Positions 1-9,251 of a stretch of DNA of 64,000 bases are shown in pieces (positions within the stretch are counted from its first letter, which is position 1; every line of letters begins with the position of its first letter). This stretch comes from JAJDAT01 sp964344185. Its GTDB lineage: Bacteria > Nitrospinota > Nitrospinia > Nitrospinales > JAJDAT01. The notes beneath the pieces were generated by a model. The model made no database searches. It was given only the letters and a program-made list of their open reading frames with translations, and had not been told where the DNA came from. Location of the stretch: the NCBI GenBank assembly GCA_964344185.1, contig CAYFMN010000014.1, positions 35,142 to 99,141 on the forward strand, written 5' to 3'. Both the position numbers and the translations under genes were made by a program.

Positions 1-9
1 CTATAAAAT

Positions 10-1500
10 TTAGCGTTTTTGTAATTCGCTTAATTTGCGCTCACAGTGATGAACTAATTGCTCCTGATTAAATGAAAGAGGAAAGAGCATCAAGCCGCAA
101 TCAGAATTACCCAACTCCAATAATAACTTCCGCGATATGGCATACTCTCTTTTTGCATCTCTAAAATTCTTTGTTTCTATAAATATTTCAGCAAGATAAA
201 AATGGGACAACCAACAAGTTGATTCAATGTATATAGCTCCCTTAAAACGTTTAACCGCTTCTGGAATATCTTTTTTCAAACGAGAAATAATTCCTAAGAG
301 CAAATATGCTTGGCGATTCCATTCCTCGATTTCCAAAACGCTTAAACAATCGCTAAAAGCTTGATCTAACCTTTCCAAACTAACTAAAATATTAGCTCGT
401 AATAAATAATCGTTAGCGTTAGGGATCTGTTTTGAAAAAATATTTTCAACAATATTTAATGCCTTTTTCCTTTGTCCACTCTTAGCTAAACTCAAGGCTT
501 CCTGAAAAAAATTTTCATAAGAATCTTCCTTAGTTTCTTTTTTTATTGGAACTTTTTTCTCAATTTTCTTTTCTTGACTTACAGGAGATACCCCTGAAGT
601 CTTCTTTTGAGCATACGAGTTTTTATTAACTCTCTCAAGTTTCTCAGGTTTTACGTTATTCTTTTCAAAAATTCCGCTTTCATTACTAAATAAATAATGG
701 TCGTTAATTTCTTTCAATGGCAGAATGCCAGAGTTGTGATGGCTTGTTTCAACAATTCCCGTAAATAAATATCCTGGTTTTTTTAAAGCTTTTGCTAGCT
801 TATTAAATATTTCTTTTCTAATTTCCATCACAAAATAAATCGAAACATTGCGATAGAAAATCACGTTCCACTTTGAATCCAATGAAAAATTTGATTCTGC
901 AAGATTAATATTGGTAAAAGTTGCAGAATTAATGAAGCTATCGTTAATTTTATAAAGTTCTCCTTGTTCCGTGAAAAAAGCGTCAATAAAGTAAGCGTCG
1001 ACATTTCTAAAGGAGTTTTTAAAATAAAGCCCTTTTCTGGCCTTTTTCAAAATTTCAGAATCTATATCAACACCTTCGGCATGTATCGTTCTTAATATTT
1101 CTTTACCAAATTTTAAGGTTAAAGCAATTAAAGCAGAATATAATTCTTCCCCAGAAGAGCATCCCGCGCTTAATATTTTAAACTTTTCGGCGCCTTTCTT
1201 ATTTTTTATAAACTCTGGGAATAAATGATCGGCCAAAATATTAAAATGACCCTGCTCTCGCATAAAATAGGTTTCATTTACCGTCAGCAAACTAACTAAT
1301 TTTGCAAACTCAGCATTATCCCTTTCGATCAGAAAAAAATAATCAGCTGGTTTATTTATATGATTCGCCTCCATACGGTGAGTTATCGCCGTAGGTAATT
1401 GACTCAATGTATCTTCTTTATATCCTGTAGAAACCCTATCAAATATAAGCTGTCTAAAAGGCAAAACGTCTATTGCTTGATTGGTTGCGTCAATAGTCAT
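10..1500 (-). CDS. cheR: CheR-type chemotaxis methyltransferase with TPR tail
   Basis: SAM-dependent methyltransferase that methylates glutamates of chemoreceptors in the cytoplasm. The 496-residue protein has the CheR motif NETYFMRE (about 75-82), the SAM-binding loop ILSAGCSSGEE (about 109-119) and RNVSIYF (about 217-223). That last motif is usually RNVLIYF, so a serine replaces the common leucine. From about residue 333 the sequence is helical and TPR-like, a known CheR architecture that docks partner proteins. ATG at 1500 lies 3 bases after the cheB stop, so the pair is translationally coupled. No receptor, CheA or CheW gene is present nearby, so the pair may serve a dedicated receptor array or a chemosensory-like pathway elsewhere. 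Family assignment is firm; the exact pathway is not. Confidence 0.93.
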   Translation of the reverse strand: MTIDATNQAIDVLPFRQLIFDRVSTGYKEDTLSQLPTAITHRMEANHINKPADYFFLIERDNAEFAKLVSLLTVNETYFMREQGHFNILADHLFPEFIKNKKGAEKFKILSAGCSSGEELYSALIALTLKFGKEILRTIHAEGVDIDSEILKKARKGLYFKNSFRNVDAYFIDAFFTEQGELYKINDSFINSATFTNINLAESNFSLDSKWNVIFYRNVSIYFVMEIRKEIFNKLAKALKKPGYLFTGIVETSHHNSGILPLKEINDHYLFSNESGIFEKNNVKPEKLERVNKNSYAQKKTSGVSPVSQEKKIEKKVPIKKETKEDSYENFFQEALSLAKSGQRKKALNIVENIFSKQIPNANDYLLRANILVSLERLDQAFSDCLSVLEIEEWNRQAYLLLGIISRLKKDIPEAVKRFKGAIYIESTCWLSHFYLAEIFIETKNFRDAKREYAISRKLLLELGNSDCGLMLFPLSFNQEQLVHHCERKLSELQKR

Positions 1501-1503
1501 TAA

Positions 1504-2526
1504 CTATCTCTTAGCTATTTGATTGAGATACATAGCGATTTCATTTAACGGTAAAACCTTTTCGATCGCTCCAGCATTTATTGCCCGTGAGTTCATACCA
1601 AATACAACGCTACTTTCTTTATCTTGGGCAATAGTCGTTCCACCGCTAGATTTGATTTTTTCGATCCCTGCTACTCCGTCATCCGCCATTCCAGATAATA
1701 TTAAACCAACGCTTTTTTCTCGAAACGAATAGGCCAAAGACGCTAATAAAATATCGCACGACGGCCTAAAAGAATTCGTCTCATTAGGTACAAGAAAGCT
1801 TATTTTACCGTCCGCTTCAATTTGCATATTAGATTCTGGAGGGCAAATATATACTTTTCCAGATGCCAAATAATCGCCTTCTTTCGCTTCTAAAACGGGA
1901 TTAGTTGAAAGATCGTTTAACCAAGCGGCAAACCCAGCCCCAAAACCGTTTTCCATGTGCTGAGCTACTACTATTGGAAAAGGATATTTGGGACTTAATT
2001 CTGATAAGATAACTGAAAGAGCTTTTGGCCCTCCTGTAGAACAAGCTATAGCGACGACTTTTTCAAATCTCGATATGGCTGTCGGAGATCCATTAAATTC
2101 TTGAGCTATGATTTTACTTTTTCTCTTTTTAAAGCGGCGAATAACCTTGATTTTGGACAATAGCTTAACTTTATGGATTAAAACTTCCGCCCTAGCGGCG
2201 TCTAATTTACTTTTAGGAAACACCTCTAAAGCGCCTCTGGAACAGGCGTCAAAAGCGGTTTTAGCGTCTTCTGAGCTAGAAACGACTAAAATAGGAACCG
2301 GTTCGCTGCCCATTATTTCCTCGATAGCTTCCAAACCATTCATTATTGGCATATTAATATCAAGAGTAATAATATCCGGTTTATATTTTGCGGCTTTATG
2401 AACTCCTTCTTGTCCATTCCCGGCAACTCCAACTATCTCAATTTCTGGATCGGAAGAAAGTATATCCTTCAAAATTTCCTGAACCATTGGGCTATCTTCT
2501 ACTATCAAAACTTTTAAACTAGACAT
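1504..2526 (-). CDS. cheB: CheB protein-glutamate methylesterase/deamidase
   Basis: Response-regulator methylesterase that removes receptor methyl groups and opposes CheR. An N-terminal receiver (about 1-120) carries acidic residues EDS near 11-13 and the phospho-acceptor Asp in TLDINMP (about D56). The C-terminal esterase has the expected triad: Ser in ACSTGGPKAL (about 163), His in VVAQHM (about 190) and Asp in GMADDGVAG (about 283). These spacings match enterobacterial CheB closely. A TTG immediately precedes ATG 2526; I chose ATG because an AGAGGA ribosome site sits just upstream of the TTG-ATG pair. It is the first gene of a two-gene unit with cheR. Confidence 0.95.
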   Translation of the reverse strand: MSSLKVLIVEDSPMVQEILKDILSSDPEIEIVGVAGNGQEGVHKAAKYKPDIITLDINMPIMNGLEAIEEIMGSEPVPILVVSSSEDAKTAFDACSRGALEVFPKSKLDAARAEVLIHKVKLLSKIKVIRRFKKRKSKIIAQEFNGSPTAISRFEKVVAIACSTGGPKALSVILSELSPKYPFPIVVAQHMENGFGAGFAAWLNDLSTNPVLEAKEGDYLASGKVYICPPESNMQIEADGKISFLVPNETNSFRPSCDILLASLAYSFREKSVGLILSGMADDGVAGIEKIKSSGGTTIAQDKESSVVFGMNSRAINAGAIEKVLPLNEIAMYLNQIAKR

Positions 2527-2739
2527 CAATCCTCTAATTTATTGACGGAAATACGCGCATAAAGTTAGCTCCAGCGTTTTTATCGAAAATTAACCTCGAT
2601 CTTTTCCATTAATATTTCTTTATTTTATGAAAATAACAGATAAAACCTTGAAATACCATTAATTTTGAATCCTTATGTTAATGTTTAAAATTCAATTTTT
2701 ATTAATTTAAATAAGGTTAAAAATTGAGCCATAATTCCC

Positions 2740-2768
2740 TTGCCATTTAGCATTTCGAAAGCTATAAC
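2740..2768 (+). promoter_or_regulatory. sigma-70 promoter for thpR-recA
   Basis: TTGCCA (2740-2745), a 17-base spacer and TATAAC (2763-2768), each one mismatch from consensus. The predicted transcript starts near 2775, so TTG codons before that cannot start thpR. The 2527-2909 stretch otherwise shows no gene on either strand. Confidence 0.6.
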
Positions 2769-2909
2769 TTGAATGAGATGTCTTGCGTCGTCTCAATTTT
2801 AAATCTTTATTTTTTGCGACTAATAAGGAAGGTTGCAAACAATCCCAAAAACAATAGTTTTAAAACTTCCTTAATTGTAAGAACATCAAAGTCCTTTTCA
2901 GTTTTTCAA

Positions 2910-3485
2910 GTGGAAACCATTCGGGTTTTTATCGCTGTTAGTTTCAACCCAAAATTGACAAATAAATTAAGAAACCTACAAGGTATATTTAAGCGACTTA
3001 GTTTAAATGCCTCTTGGGTTAAACCTGAAAATATTCATCTAACCCTCAAGTTTCTAGGCGATATCGAAACAAATCGCATTTCGCAAATTTTTGATCCTAT
3101 GGTAAAAACAGCGTCGAAATTCGCTTGCTTCAATACAAAACTTTCCAATTTAGGAGTTTTCCCAAATTGGAATCGGCCTAGAGTTTTTTGGATAGGATTA
3201 GATGATAAGGAAGAAATTTTTAAAAAACTTAAAGAGCAATTAGAATTAGAATTATTTAACGTTGGGTTTCCAAGAGATAAAAAACCATTTTCTCCTCATC
3301 TCACATTAGCAAGACTCAGGTCTCCCGATAACAAAAATCAATTAAAAAAAGAAATTGAAAAGTTTGACATTCCAAGCGATTACTCAATTAAAATTTCAGA
3401 TATCAAACTTTACAAAAGCTTGTTAACTCCAAAAGGCGCAGAATACACTAAACTTTTTGATTGCTCATTAAAACACTTAACTTGA
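2910..3485 (+). CDS. thpR: RNA 2',3'-cyclic phosphodiesterase (2H family)
   Basis: 2H phosphoesterase formerly called 2'-5' RNA ligase, acting on 2',3'-cyclic phosphate RNA ends. Both diagnostic HxTx motifs are present: NIHLTLKF (H43, T45) and SPHLTLARL (H130, T132). I chose GTG 2910 because the family sequence begins there (VETIRVFIAV, usually M-RxFIA), giving 191 residues, close to the family norm. The frame is open further upstream to 2769, but that stretch has no family resemblance and lies largely in the predicted leader. No clear ribosome site precedes this GTG, so the start is less certain than the identity. It is followed 34 bases later by recA, a widely seen arrangement. Confidence 0.85.
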   Translation: METIRVFIAVSFNPKLTNKLRNLQGIFKRLSLNASWVKPENIHLTLKFLGDIETNRISQIFDPMVKTASKFACFNTKLSNLGVFPNWNRPRVFWIGLDDKEEIFKKLKEQLELELFNVGFPRDKKPFSPHLTLARLRSPDNKNQLKKEIEKFDIPSDYSIKISDIKLYKSLLTPKGAEYTKLFDCSLKHLT

Positions 3486-3519
3486 ATTCGCATTACAGCG
3501 TGTAAATAGGAGGTTAAAG

Positions 3520-4605
3520 GTGGCGGCGGACGATAATAAAAGCAAAGCTTTGGAAATGGCATTTATGCAAATTGAAAAGCAATTCGGCAAAGGTTCCATA
3601 ATGAAATTAGGAAAAGCTGAAGCGCAAAAAGGAATCGCAACGATTTCCACGGGATCCATTTCCTTAGATTCTGCATTAGGCGTTGGCGGAGTTCCAAAAG
3701 GAAGAATTACCGAAATTTTTGGTCCAGAATCTTCTGGGAAAACCAGTCTTACGCTTCATATAATTGCCGAAGCGCAAAAAGCGGGGGGGGTTGCCGCTTT
3801 TATAGACGCTGAACACGCTCTAGATCCAAATTATGCTCAAAAACTGGGAGTTAATTTGGATGATTTACTATTATCCCAACCAGACACAGGTGAACAAACT
3901 CTTGAAATAGCCGAAGTTTTAGTCAGAAGCGGAGCAGTCGACGTAGTAGTAGTAGATTCCGTTGCCGCGTTAGTGCCAAAAGCCGAACTTGATGGCGATA
4001 TGGGAGATTCCCATATGGGATTACAAGCTCGATTAATGTCCCAAGCCATGCGAAAACTAACGGGTGTTGTTAATAAATCTCACGCCTCTCTTATTTTTAT
4101 TAATCAGATACGAATGAAAATTGGTGTCATGTTTGGGAACCCTGAAACCACTACCGGTGGAAACGCTCTAAAGTTTTATAGTTCCGTCAGGTTAGATATC
4201 CGTCGGATTGCGGCATTAAAAGATGGAGATAATGTTATTGGTAACCGAACTAGAGTAAAAGTAGTAAAAAACAAAGTCGCCCCTCCCTTTAGAGATTGCG
4301 AATTTGACATACTTTATGGACAAGGCATTTCAAAAGAAGGGGATATTTTAGACCTTGGCGTAACTCATGGTTTAATTAAAAAAAGCGGTACCTGGTACTC
4401 ATATAATGAAACACGAATAGGCCAGGGAAGAGAAAACGCTAAAAATTTTCTTAAAGAAAACAAAGATATTTTAAACGAGGTAGAAACAACAATTCGTCAA
4501 AAATTAAATATTTCATCGCGTAACGGTTCTGGAGACAGCGGCTCGCCAGAAAAGGAACCATCAGAAACATCAGGGGCAAAGAAAAAAGGTAAAAAAGAAA
4601 GTTAA
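3520..4605 (+). CDS. recA: RecA recombinase
   Basis: ATP-dependent DNA strand-exchange protein and SOS co-protease. The 361-residue sequence has the Walker A motif GPESSGKTS (about 68-76), the aspartate strand VVVVDSVAALVP, and the DNA-binding L2 region NQIRMKIGVMFGNPETTTGG. The C-terminus ends in a Ser/Gly/Lys-rich acidic-then-basic tail, which is typically variable. It starts with GTG at 3520 behind a perfect AGGAGG site with good spacing. It appears co-transcribed with thpR; I saw no LexA-type operator close upstream. Confidence 0.98.
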   Translation: MAADDNKSKALEMAFMQIEKQFGKGSIMKLGKAEAQKGIATISTGSISLDSALGVGGVPKGRITEIFGPESSGKTSLTLHIIAEAQKAGGVAAFIDAEHALDPNYAQKLGVNLDDLLLSQPDTGEQTLEIAEVLVRSGAVDVVVVDSVAALVPKAELDGDMGDSHMGLQARLMSQAMRKLTGVVNKSHASLIFINQIRMKIGVMFGNPETTTGGNALKFYSSVRLDIRRIAALKDGDNVIGNRTRVKVVKNKVAPPFRDCEFDILYGQGISKEGDILDLGVTHGLIKKSGTWYSYNETRIGQGRENAKNFLKENKDILNEVETTIRQKLNISSRNGSGDSGSPEKEPSETSGAKKKGKKES

Positions 4606-4677
4606 ATCAAATTTTAATTGTTCTTGAAAAGAGATATACCTTTGGCTATCGAAATCAAATCCAATTTTTGATATCAA

Positions 4678-5169
4678 ATGAGGAACAGTTCAGATTTCAA
4701 TAAAAGTAAAAACCTGGCTTTGAAATATCTTGCTAGAAAAGCGCGATCTGAAAAGGAAATAATAAACTATCTAATTCAAAAAGGATTTGATCAAACTAGC
4801 ATAGAGGATACTTTAAGATATCTTGTAAACTTCGATTATATAAACGATAAAAAACTAGCGTTAAGTTACGCTGAATATCGCAAAAACTTTAAAAAAGAAG
4901 GAAAGTTAAGAATTGAGAGAGAATTAACCCTCAGAGGATTGTCGATTAAAAACACCTCATATGCGTTAGCAACTTTATTTCAAGAAAAAGAAGAACAGGA
5001 TCAGGCCCAGTCTTTTGCCGAAAAATTACTAAATCAAACTAGTATTCAGGAACCAGAAAAATTAAAACGGAAACTAATAAACAAACTAAAGCGAAAAGGA
5101 TATTGCGACAATATTGTTTTGTCCGTCTTAAAAAATTTATCTAACCTGACGCAGTATCCGAAATGCTAA
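4678..5169 (+). CDS. recX: RecX regulator of RecA
   Basis: Small helical protein that binds and modulates RecA filaments. The 163-residue sequence begins with the RecX signature ALKYLARKARSEKEIINYL, followed by repeated three-helix modules such as YLVNFDYINDKKLALSYAE and the GKLRIERELTLRG segment. ATG at 4678 lies 72 bases after recA, consistent with the usual recA-recX pairing. No strong ribosome site is visible. Downstream to pilD (5170-5301) I see no gene. Confidence 0.88.
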   Translation: MRNSSDFNKSKNLALKYLARKARSEKEIINYLIQKGFDQTSIEDTLRYLVNFDYINDKKLALSYAEYRKNFKKEGKLRIERELTLRGLSIKNTSYALATLFQEKEEQDQAQSFAEKLLNQTSIQEPEKLKRKLINKLKRKGYCDNIVLSVLKNLSNLTQYPKC

Positions 5170-5301
5170 ACTCCAAAACTTAAGTCTCTAAACTTTTACT
5201 CAGGGTAATCTTTATAAAAATTTCACCTTTGATGTTTCTAATGAAACCCATCAATAACTGGATTGAAACTATCAATCTAAAAAAAACTTTCGCTACGTAA
5301 A

Positions 5302-6075
5302 ATGGAATTTATCAGTTCCCTTCCTACGTGGCTTTTAACAATTTACTTTTTTATATTTGGGCTAGCGGTAGGCAGTTTTTGCAACGTTTGCATTTACCGG
5401 TTGCCGCGCGAAGAATCTATCGTTTTTCCGTCATCTCATTGCGTAGCTTGCCAACACCCAATCGCCTGGAGAGATAACATTCCTGTTTTAGGATATTTGG
5501 CTCTGTTTGGCAAATGTAGAAATTGTAACTCCAGGATTTCAATTATTTATCCGATAATAGAGTTAATAACTGGAGTTTTGTTAGCGGCAGTCTACTTAAG
5601 ATTTGGAATTAGTTGGGAAACTATAATTTTTTCAATAGTTGTACCCGCTCTCGTAGTGATAACAATTATCGACTGGCAACATCAAATTATCCCAGATTTA
5701 ATCACGCTTCCAGGAATCCTATTTGGTTTTGCAGCAGGCTCATACATGAATGGATTTCTTCCATCTCTTATCGGTTTTCTAGTTGGAGGAGGTCTTTTTT
5801 ACTTAATAGCAGTTTTTAGCGGCGGGAAAGGAATGGGAGGAGGAGATATAAAATATATGGCGGCTGCAGGAGCGTTATTAGCCTGGAAAAAGACTCTATT
5901 AGTTATATTTTCAGGTTCTTTATTAGGCACAATTTATGGGCTGCCTTTGGTTCTTTTAGGAAAAAAAGGACGAAAAAGCAAAGTGCCATTCGGTCCTTTT
6001 CTAGCAGGCGCCACTCTTATTGCAATTTTTTCCGGCGACCAATTAATATGGATTTATTTAAGCTCAATGGCATAA
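5302..6075 (+). CDS. pilD: Type IV prepilin leader peptidase/methyltransferase
   Basis: Integral inner-membrane aspartyl protease (A24 family) that cleaves and N-methylates type IV prepilins and pseudopilins. The 257-residue protein has the N-terminal methyltransferase-associated zinc site of two CxxC pairs (C47/C50 and C72/C75). It also has both catalytic aspartates, D124 in TIIDWQHQ and D182 in GGGDIKYM, within about eight hydrophobic segments. Its likely substrates are the prepilin-like proteins at 43-45.7 kb, which carry matching G/F cleavage sites. The gene is remote from the pil operon but co-directional with recA-recX. Confidence 0.95.
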   Translation: MEFISSLPTWLLTIYFFIFGLAVGSFCNVCIYRLPREESIVFPSSHCVACQHPIAWRDNIPVLGYLALFGKCRNCNSRISIIYPIIELITGVLLAAVYLRFGISWETIIFSIVVPALVVITIIDWQHQIIPDLITLPGILFGFAAGSYMNGFLPSLIGFLVGGGLFYLIAVFSGGKGMGGGDIKYMAAAGALLAWKKTLLVIFSGSLLGTIYGLPLVLLGKKGRKSKVPFGPFLAGATLIAIFSGDQLIWIYLSSMA

Positions 6076-6149
6076 TTAGATTATCACCCCTAAAAAGCTT
6101 GTGTATATAAATTTAGACATTACGTAACCTTTCTAATTTTCCATAAAAA

Positions 6150-6674
6150 ATGAAAAACGACTTTTCTGAAATTCAAAAATCAATCGAAAAACTAGATCAA
6201 GAAATTCAAGAAAGGAAAAAGGAATATGTTTCGCTAAAAATTCTTTTATATGCAGGAATTTTTCTTTTATTGGCGGGAGGTCTGTACTCCAACTCCACGC
6301 TGCAAAAAGTACAATTAGAAAGTTTAGAAAAAAGTTTTTCGAGTTTCCAGAGTAAACTTAACCAGGATATTGGAAATATAGAAGTTGCTTTATATAATTC
6401 TCTTCAACAACAAGGAAAAGAATTGGAAAAACTAATCTCTAAAAATGAAAAACACCGCAAGCTAGTAAAAACAAGATCCCAATTTGAAAAACTAAAGAAA
6501 TCTTTTCAAAAGGCGGAAAATGAACTAAATAAATTAAAAAACGTAGATCCTCAAACCGAAAAAGCGATTTCAGAATATCGAAAAATAACCGCGCTTATTT
6601 TAAACTTTTATTCTCAATCAATTCATCCGCCTATAAAATCTGAGTCGAAATCTTCTCCGCCATCAAAAAAATAA
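6150..6674 (+). CDS. Unknown single-pass membrane coiled-coil protein
   Basis: I do not recognise a family. The 174-residue protein has a charged N-terminal helix (1-30), one hydrophobic segment at about 31-49 (ILLYAGIFLLLAGGLY), a long Glu/Lys/Gln-rich region with heptad character (about 50-155), and a Ser/Pro/Lys tail. The topology resembles small anchored scaffold or spacer proteins. It is 75 bases after pilD on the same strand, but no functional link can be claimed. Confidence 0.65.
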   Translation: MKNDFSEIQKSIEKLDQEIQERKKEYVSLKILLYAGIFLLLAGGLYSNSTLQKVQLESLEKSFSSFQSKLNQDIGNIEVALYNSLQQQGKELEKLISKNEKHRKLVKTRSQFEKLKKSFQKAENELNKLKNVDPQTEKAISEYRKITALILNFYSQSIHPPIKSESKSSPPSKK

Positions 6675-6848
6675 TTCGCGTGAATTAAGAAAACTTTTAA
6701 TAGTATTTAGTTTCCTCGTTTTAAACTTAGCGCGTACGTTTTGCCTTTTCCCTTTTACCTCCGCTTGAGATTCAGTTAAACCTGTTTGTACAAAACTTGG
6801 AATTGAAACTACTAAAATGAAAAACAATATTCCTATGAGAATATCCAT
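6663..6848 (-). CDS. Possible small membrane-anchored protein
   Basis: A 61-residue reading frame starting at ATG 6848 (a TTG precedes it). It has an N-terminal hydrophobic stretch ILIGILFFILVVSIPSFV and a basic C-terminal half. It converges on, and overlaps by 12 bases, the 3' end of the preceding plus-strand gene. The clean hydrophobic-then-basic layout is the only support; there is no clear ribosome site, and it may be a chance frame. Confidence 0.3.
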   Translation of the reverse strand: MDILIGILFFILVVSIPSFVQTGLTESQAEVKGKRQNVRAKFKTRKLNTIKSFLNSRELFF

Positions 6849-6890
6849 CAACTTGGCTTACATGTAACGAACTTCCTACTGGAAAAAATG

Positions 6891-6907
6891 GGAGCTTTGT
6901 AAGCTCC
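6891..6907 (-). terminator. Terminator-like hairpin in an intergenic gap
   Basis: GGAGCTT (6891-6897), a TGT loop and AAGCTCC (6901-6907) form a perfect 7-bp stem. Minus-strand RNA would continue CATTTTTTCC, terminator-like; plus-strand RNA would continue with A residues. No minus-strand gene lies just upstream. The 6849-7169 gap shows nothing else I can identify. Confidence 0.35.
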
Positions 6908-7169
6908 AAAAAAACTAAAAACCACTAAGGCATTGCTTTTTAGAAACAACCTTTTCCCTTAACAATCAAAACAACCTTCATTTCAATAAAAAACATAACT
7001 CCCCCAACATAACACTTTGATTTATAGTTAGTTGCAAAACGAAAAACTCTTAACAATTTAACTTTATAAAGATAGTTCTCTTTGGAGGAATTTTTCTCAA
7101 TAACAAATAGTGGTAGGAATTATTACCAAACCTTAACCTCTTATAAGTTTGTGGATAATTTAAAAACGC

Positions 7170-8090
7170 TTGAAATCAAAATCCATTCGAGAGAGAATAT
7201 GGGTTTTCAATGAATACAACTTAATTATGCTCGCTTTTGCAAAAGATATAACAAAGACGGATCACATTCACCCTGAAGAGTCCAATGATCCTAAATTAAA
7301 AGAATATATGGACTATCAAAGAAAACTAAACCATGAAATGTTGGTTTATCATTCTTTGGACCACGCTAAAATATACCTTCAAAGAGCTCTGGATGGCGAG
7401 AAAGAAGAGGAAATAAAAGATTTCGTAAAATCAGCTTTCCCCATGTCTCATACTTACGCTAATTCAGATAAAATTCTGTTGATGCTACGCAAATTAATTA
7501 ACGGACACAACTCAACCAATAACTGGTACAGAATGAATTCGTTTTATCAAACAATCGTGTACGAGTGTATTGAGCGATTTTGCAAAATATACAACCAGTT
7601 ATTAAAAGAGGACCCGGATAAAGCTGAAAGCTATAATGTCTCGAAAAATGTAGAAGTCGATTTTGACGACTGGGTCCAACTCCATTTTTTCAATCTTGAT
7701 TTTATGGTAGGCCGTCCTCCGCAATATACTCATTACTTATTCATTCGGAGAAACCGAGCAATAGAAGGTTCACTTAAAAAGGAAATGGAAAATGGTTCTT
7801 CCAAAAAAGACGCCTTGGATACAATAAAAGACAATTTTTCAATAGAAGAAGACGCCATTAAAACGATCCTGAATCAGCCAATAACCGATAAAGATCTAGA
7901 GTTATTTTATACTTCTGTTGAAAACCCCATTTATGAATATTTGTACGATGTAGACCAAGCGGGTATGGGCGAAGATGAAACGTTGATAGATCACTCCTAT
8001 TTCATGGGCTGTCAGTTTAAAGGTTTAAATTACCAAGAAGCCGAAAAAACAATGGAGTCCATTCTTAATTCGCAAAAAAATATCAATTAA
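7170..8090 (+). CDS. Unknown soluble protein, about 300 residues
   Basis: I do not recognise a family. The sequence is soluble, mixed helical, rich in Tyr, Asn, Asp and Lys, and lacks a signal peptide or membrane segment. Conserved-looking blocks include DDWVQLHFFNLDFMVGRPPQ in the middle and IDHSYFMGCQFKGLNY near the end. The first in-frame start is TTG 7170 (a TAA stands at 7161); the first ATG is 7227 (residue 20). Neither has a convincing ribosome site, so the start is uncertain. It stands alone before the hflK promoter. Confidence 0.6.
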   Translation: MKSKSIRERIWVFNEYNLIMLAFAKDITKTDHIHPEESNDPKLKEYMDYQRKLNHEMLVYHSLDHAKIYLQRALDGEKEEEIKDFVKSAFPMSHTYANSDKILLMLRKLINGHNSTNNWYRMNSFYQTIVYECIERFCKIYNQLLKEDPDKAESYNVSKNVEVDFDDWVQLHFFNLDFMVGRPPQYTHYLFIRRNRAIEGSLKKEMENGSSKKDALDTIKDNFSIEEDAIKTILNQPITDKDLELFYTSVENPIYEYLYDVDQAGMGEDETLIDHSYFMGCQFKGLNYQEAEKTMESILNSQKNIN

Positions 8091-8108
8091 AACTAACATT
8101 ATAAAAGT

Positions 8109-8137
8109 TTGACAATATTTTATCGGTTTGTTAGCGT
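8109..8137 (+). promoter_or_regulatory. sigma-70-like promoter for hflKC
   Basis: Perfect TTGACA at 8109-8114, a 17-base spacer and a weak -10 TAGCGT at 8132-8137, 32 bases before the hflK ATG. The -35 and spacing are good; the -10 is poor. Confidence 0.45.
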
Positions 8138-8168
8138 ACCAGCCTCACAATAATTAAGGAAATGTACT

Positions 8169-9221
8169 ATGCCGTGGGATGATTTACACGATCCAAAAGG
8201 ACCTACCGGAGGTTCTGGAGGCGGCCCGAAAAAAAGTCCATCGGGCGGTCCTCAAATGGAAATACCTCAAATTAAAATTCCAAATTTAAAGCCTTCGTCT
8301 TTTTTCGGAATAGGACTACTTCTATTAGTTATTTGGTTGGTTCCAGGGATATTTTATACCGTTCAACCAGACGAAGAAGGAGTTGTTACTCGTTTTGGGA
8401 AATACGTAAGGTCAACCGGACCAGGTCTCCATTTTAAATTACCATCTCCTTTTGAACACGTTCGTACTCCAAAAGTTAAAAAAGTTAGAAGGATAGAAGT
8501 CGGGTTTCGAATCTTAAATTCGGGTCCTCCTCAAAAGGTCCGAGACGTGCCAGTAGAATCCTTAATGCTAACAGGCGATCAAAACATAGTCGATATCGAT
8601 TTAGTGGTTCAATACCAAATCCGAAACGCTCCTGACTATCTTTTTAATATTAAATCTCGAGACAAATTAGTTAGGAACTCAGCGGAAACAGTAATTCGTG
8701 GAATTGTCGGCAGCAAAAATATTGACGAGGCTTTAACGACAGGAAAAGATGAAATACAGATTTTAGCCAAAGAACAAATTCAGACACTGCTAGACAAATA
8801 TGAAGCAGGAATGCAGATTGTAACTACCCAGCTTCAAGACGTACATCCACCGCAACAAGTTGCAGCGGCTTTTAAAGATGTTGTAAGCGCGCGCGAAGAT
8901 AAAGAACGTATGATCAATCAGGCTCAGGGTTATAGAAAAGCCGTCATTCCTGAAACGAGAGGTAAATCGGCTCAGATAGTGAGACAAGCGGAAGCTTACA
9001 GAGAAGAAAAAATTAAAAGAGCTCAAGGCGACACGCAGGGATTTTTAGCTTTATATGAAGAGTATAGAAAAGCTCCGGAAATTACGCGCAAAAGGCTTTA
9101 TTTAGAAACTATGGAAGAAATTTTACCAGACATGAAAAAAGTTGTTGTTGGCAAAAGCACAGGAAATGTCTTACCAATTTTACCTTTGGGACAAACGCCT
9201 CAGGCATTGCAAGGAAAATAA
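8169..9221 (+). CDS. hflK: HflK, FtsH protease modulator (SPFH/band 7)
   Basis: Membrane SPFH protein that forms the large HflK/HflC cage around the FtsH protease. The 350-residue protein has the typical Gly/Pro-rich cytoplasmic N-terminus (about 10-30), one membrane segment (about 45-65), then the band-7 domain beginning YTVQPDEEGVVTRFGKYV with GLHFKLPSPFE. A long Glu/Lys/Arg/Gln-rich helical region follows (about 240-310). A TAAGGA ribosome site precedes ATG 8169. hflC follows 30 bases later, and the pair should form one hetero-oligomer. Confidence 0.95.
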   Translation: MPWDDLHDPKGPTGGSGGGPKKSPSGGPQMEIPQIKIPNLKPSSFFGIGLLLLVIWLVPGIFYTVQPDEEGVVTRFGKYVRSTGPGLHFKLPSPFEHVRTPKVKKVRRIEVGFRILNSGPPQKVRDVPVESLMLTGDQNIVDIDLVVQYQIRNAPDYLFNIKSRDKLVRNSAETVIRGIVGSKNIDEALTTGKDEIQILAKEQIQTLLDKYEAGMQIVTTQLQDVHPPQQVAAAFKDVVSAREDKERMINQAQGYRKAVIPETRGKSAQIVRQAEAYREEKIKRAQGDTQGFLALYEEYRKAPEITRKRLYLETMEEILPDMKKVVVGKSTGNVLPILPLGQTPQALQGK

Positions 9222-9251
9222 ACCGATAATCTTAATTGCTGGATAAAAACT

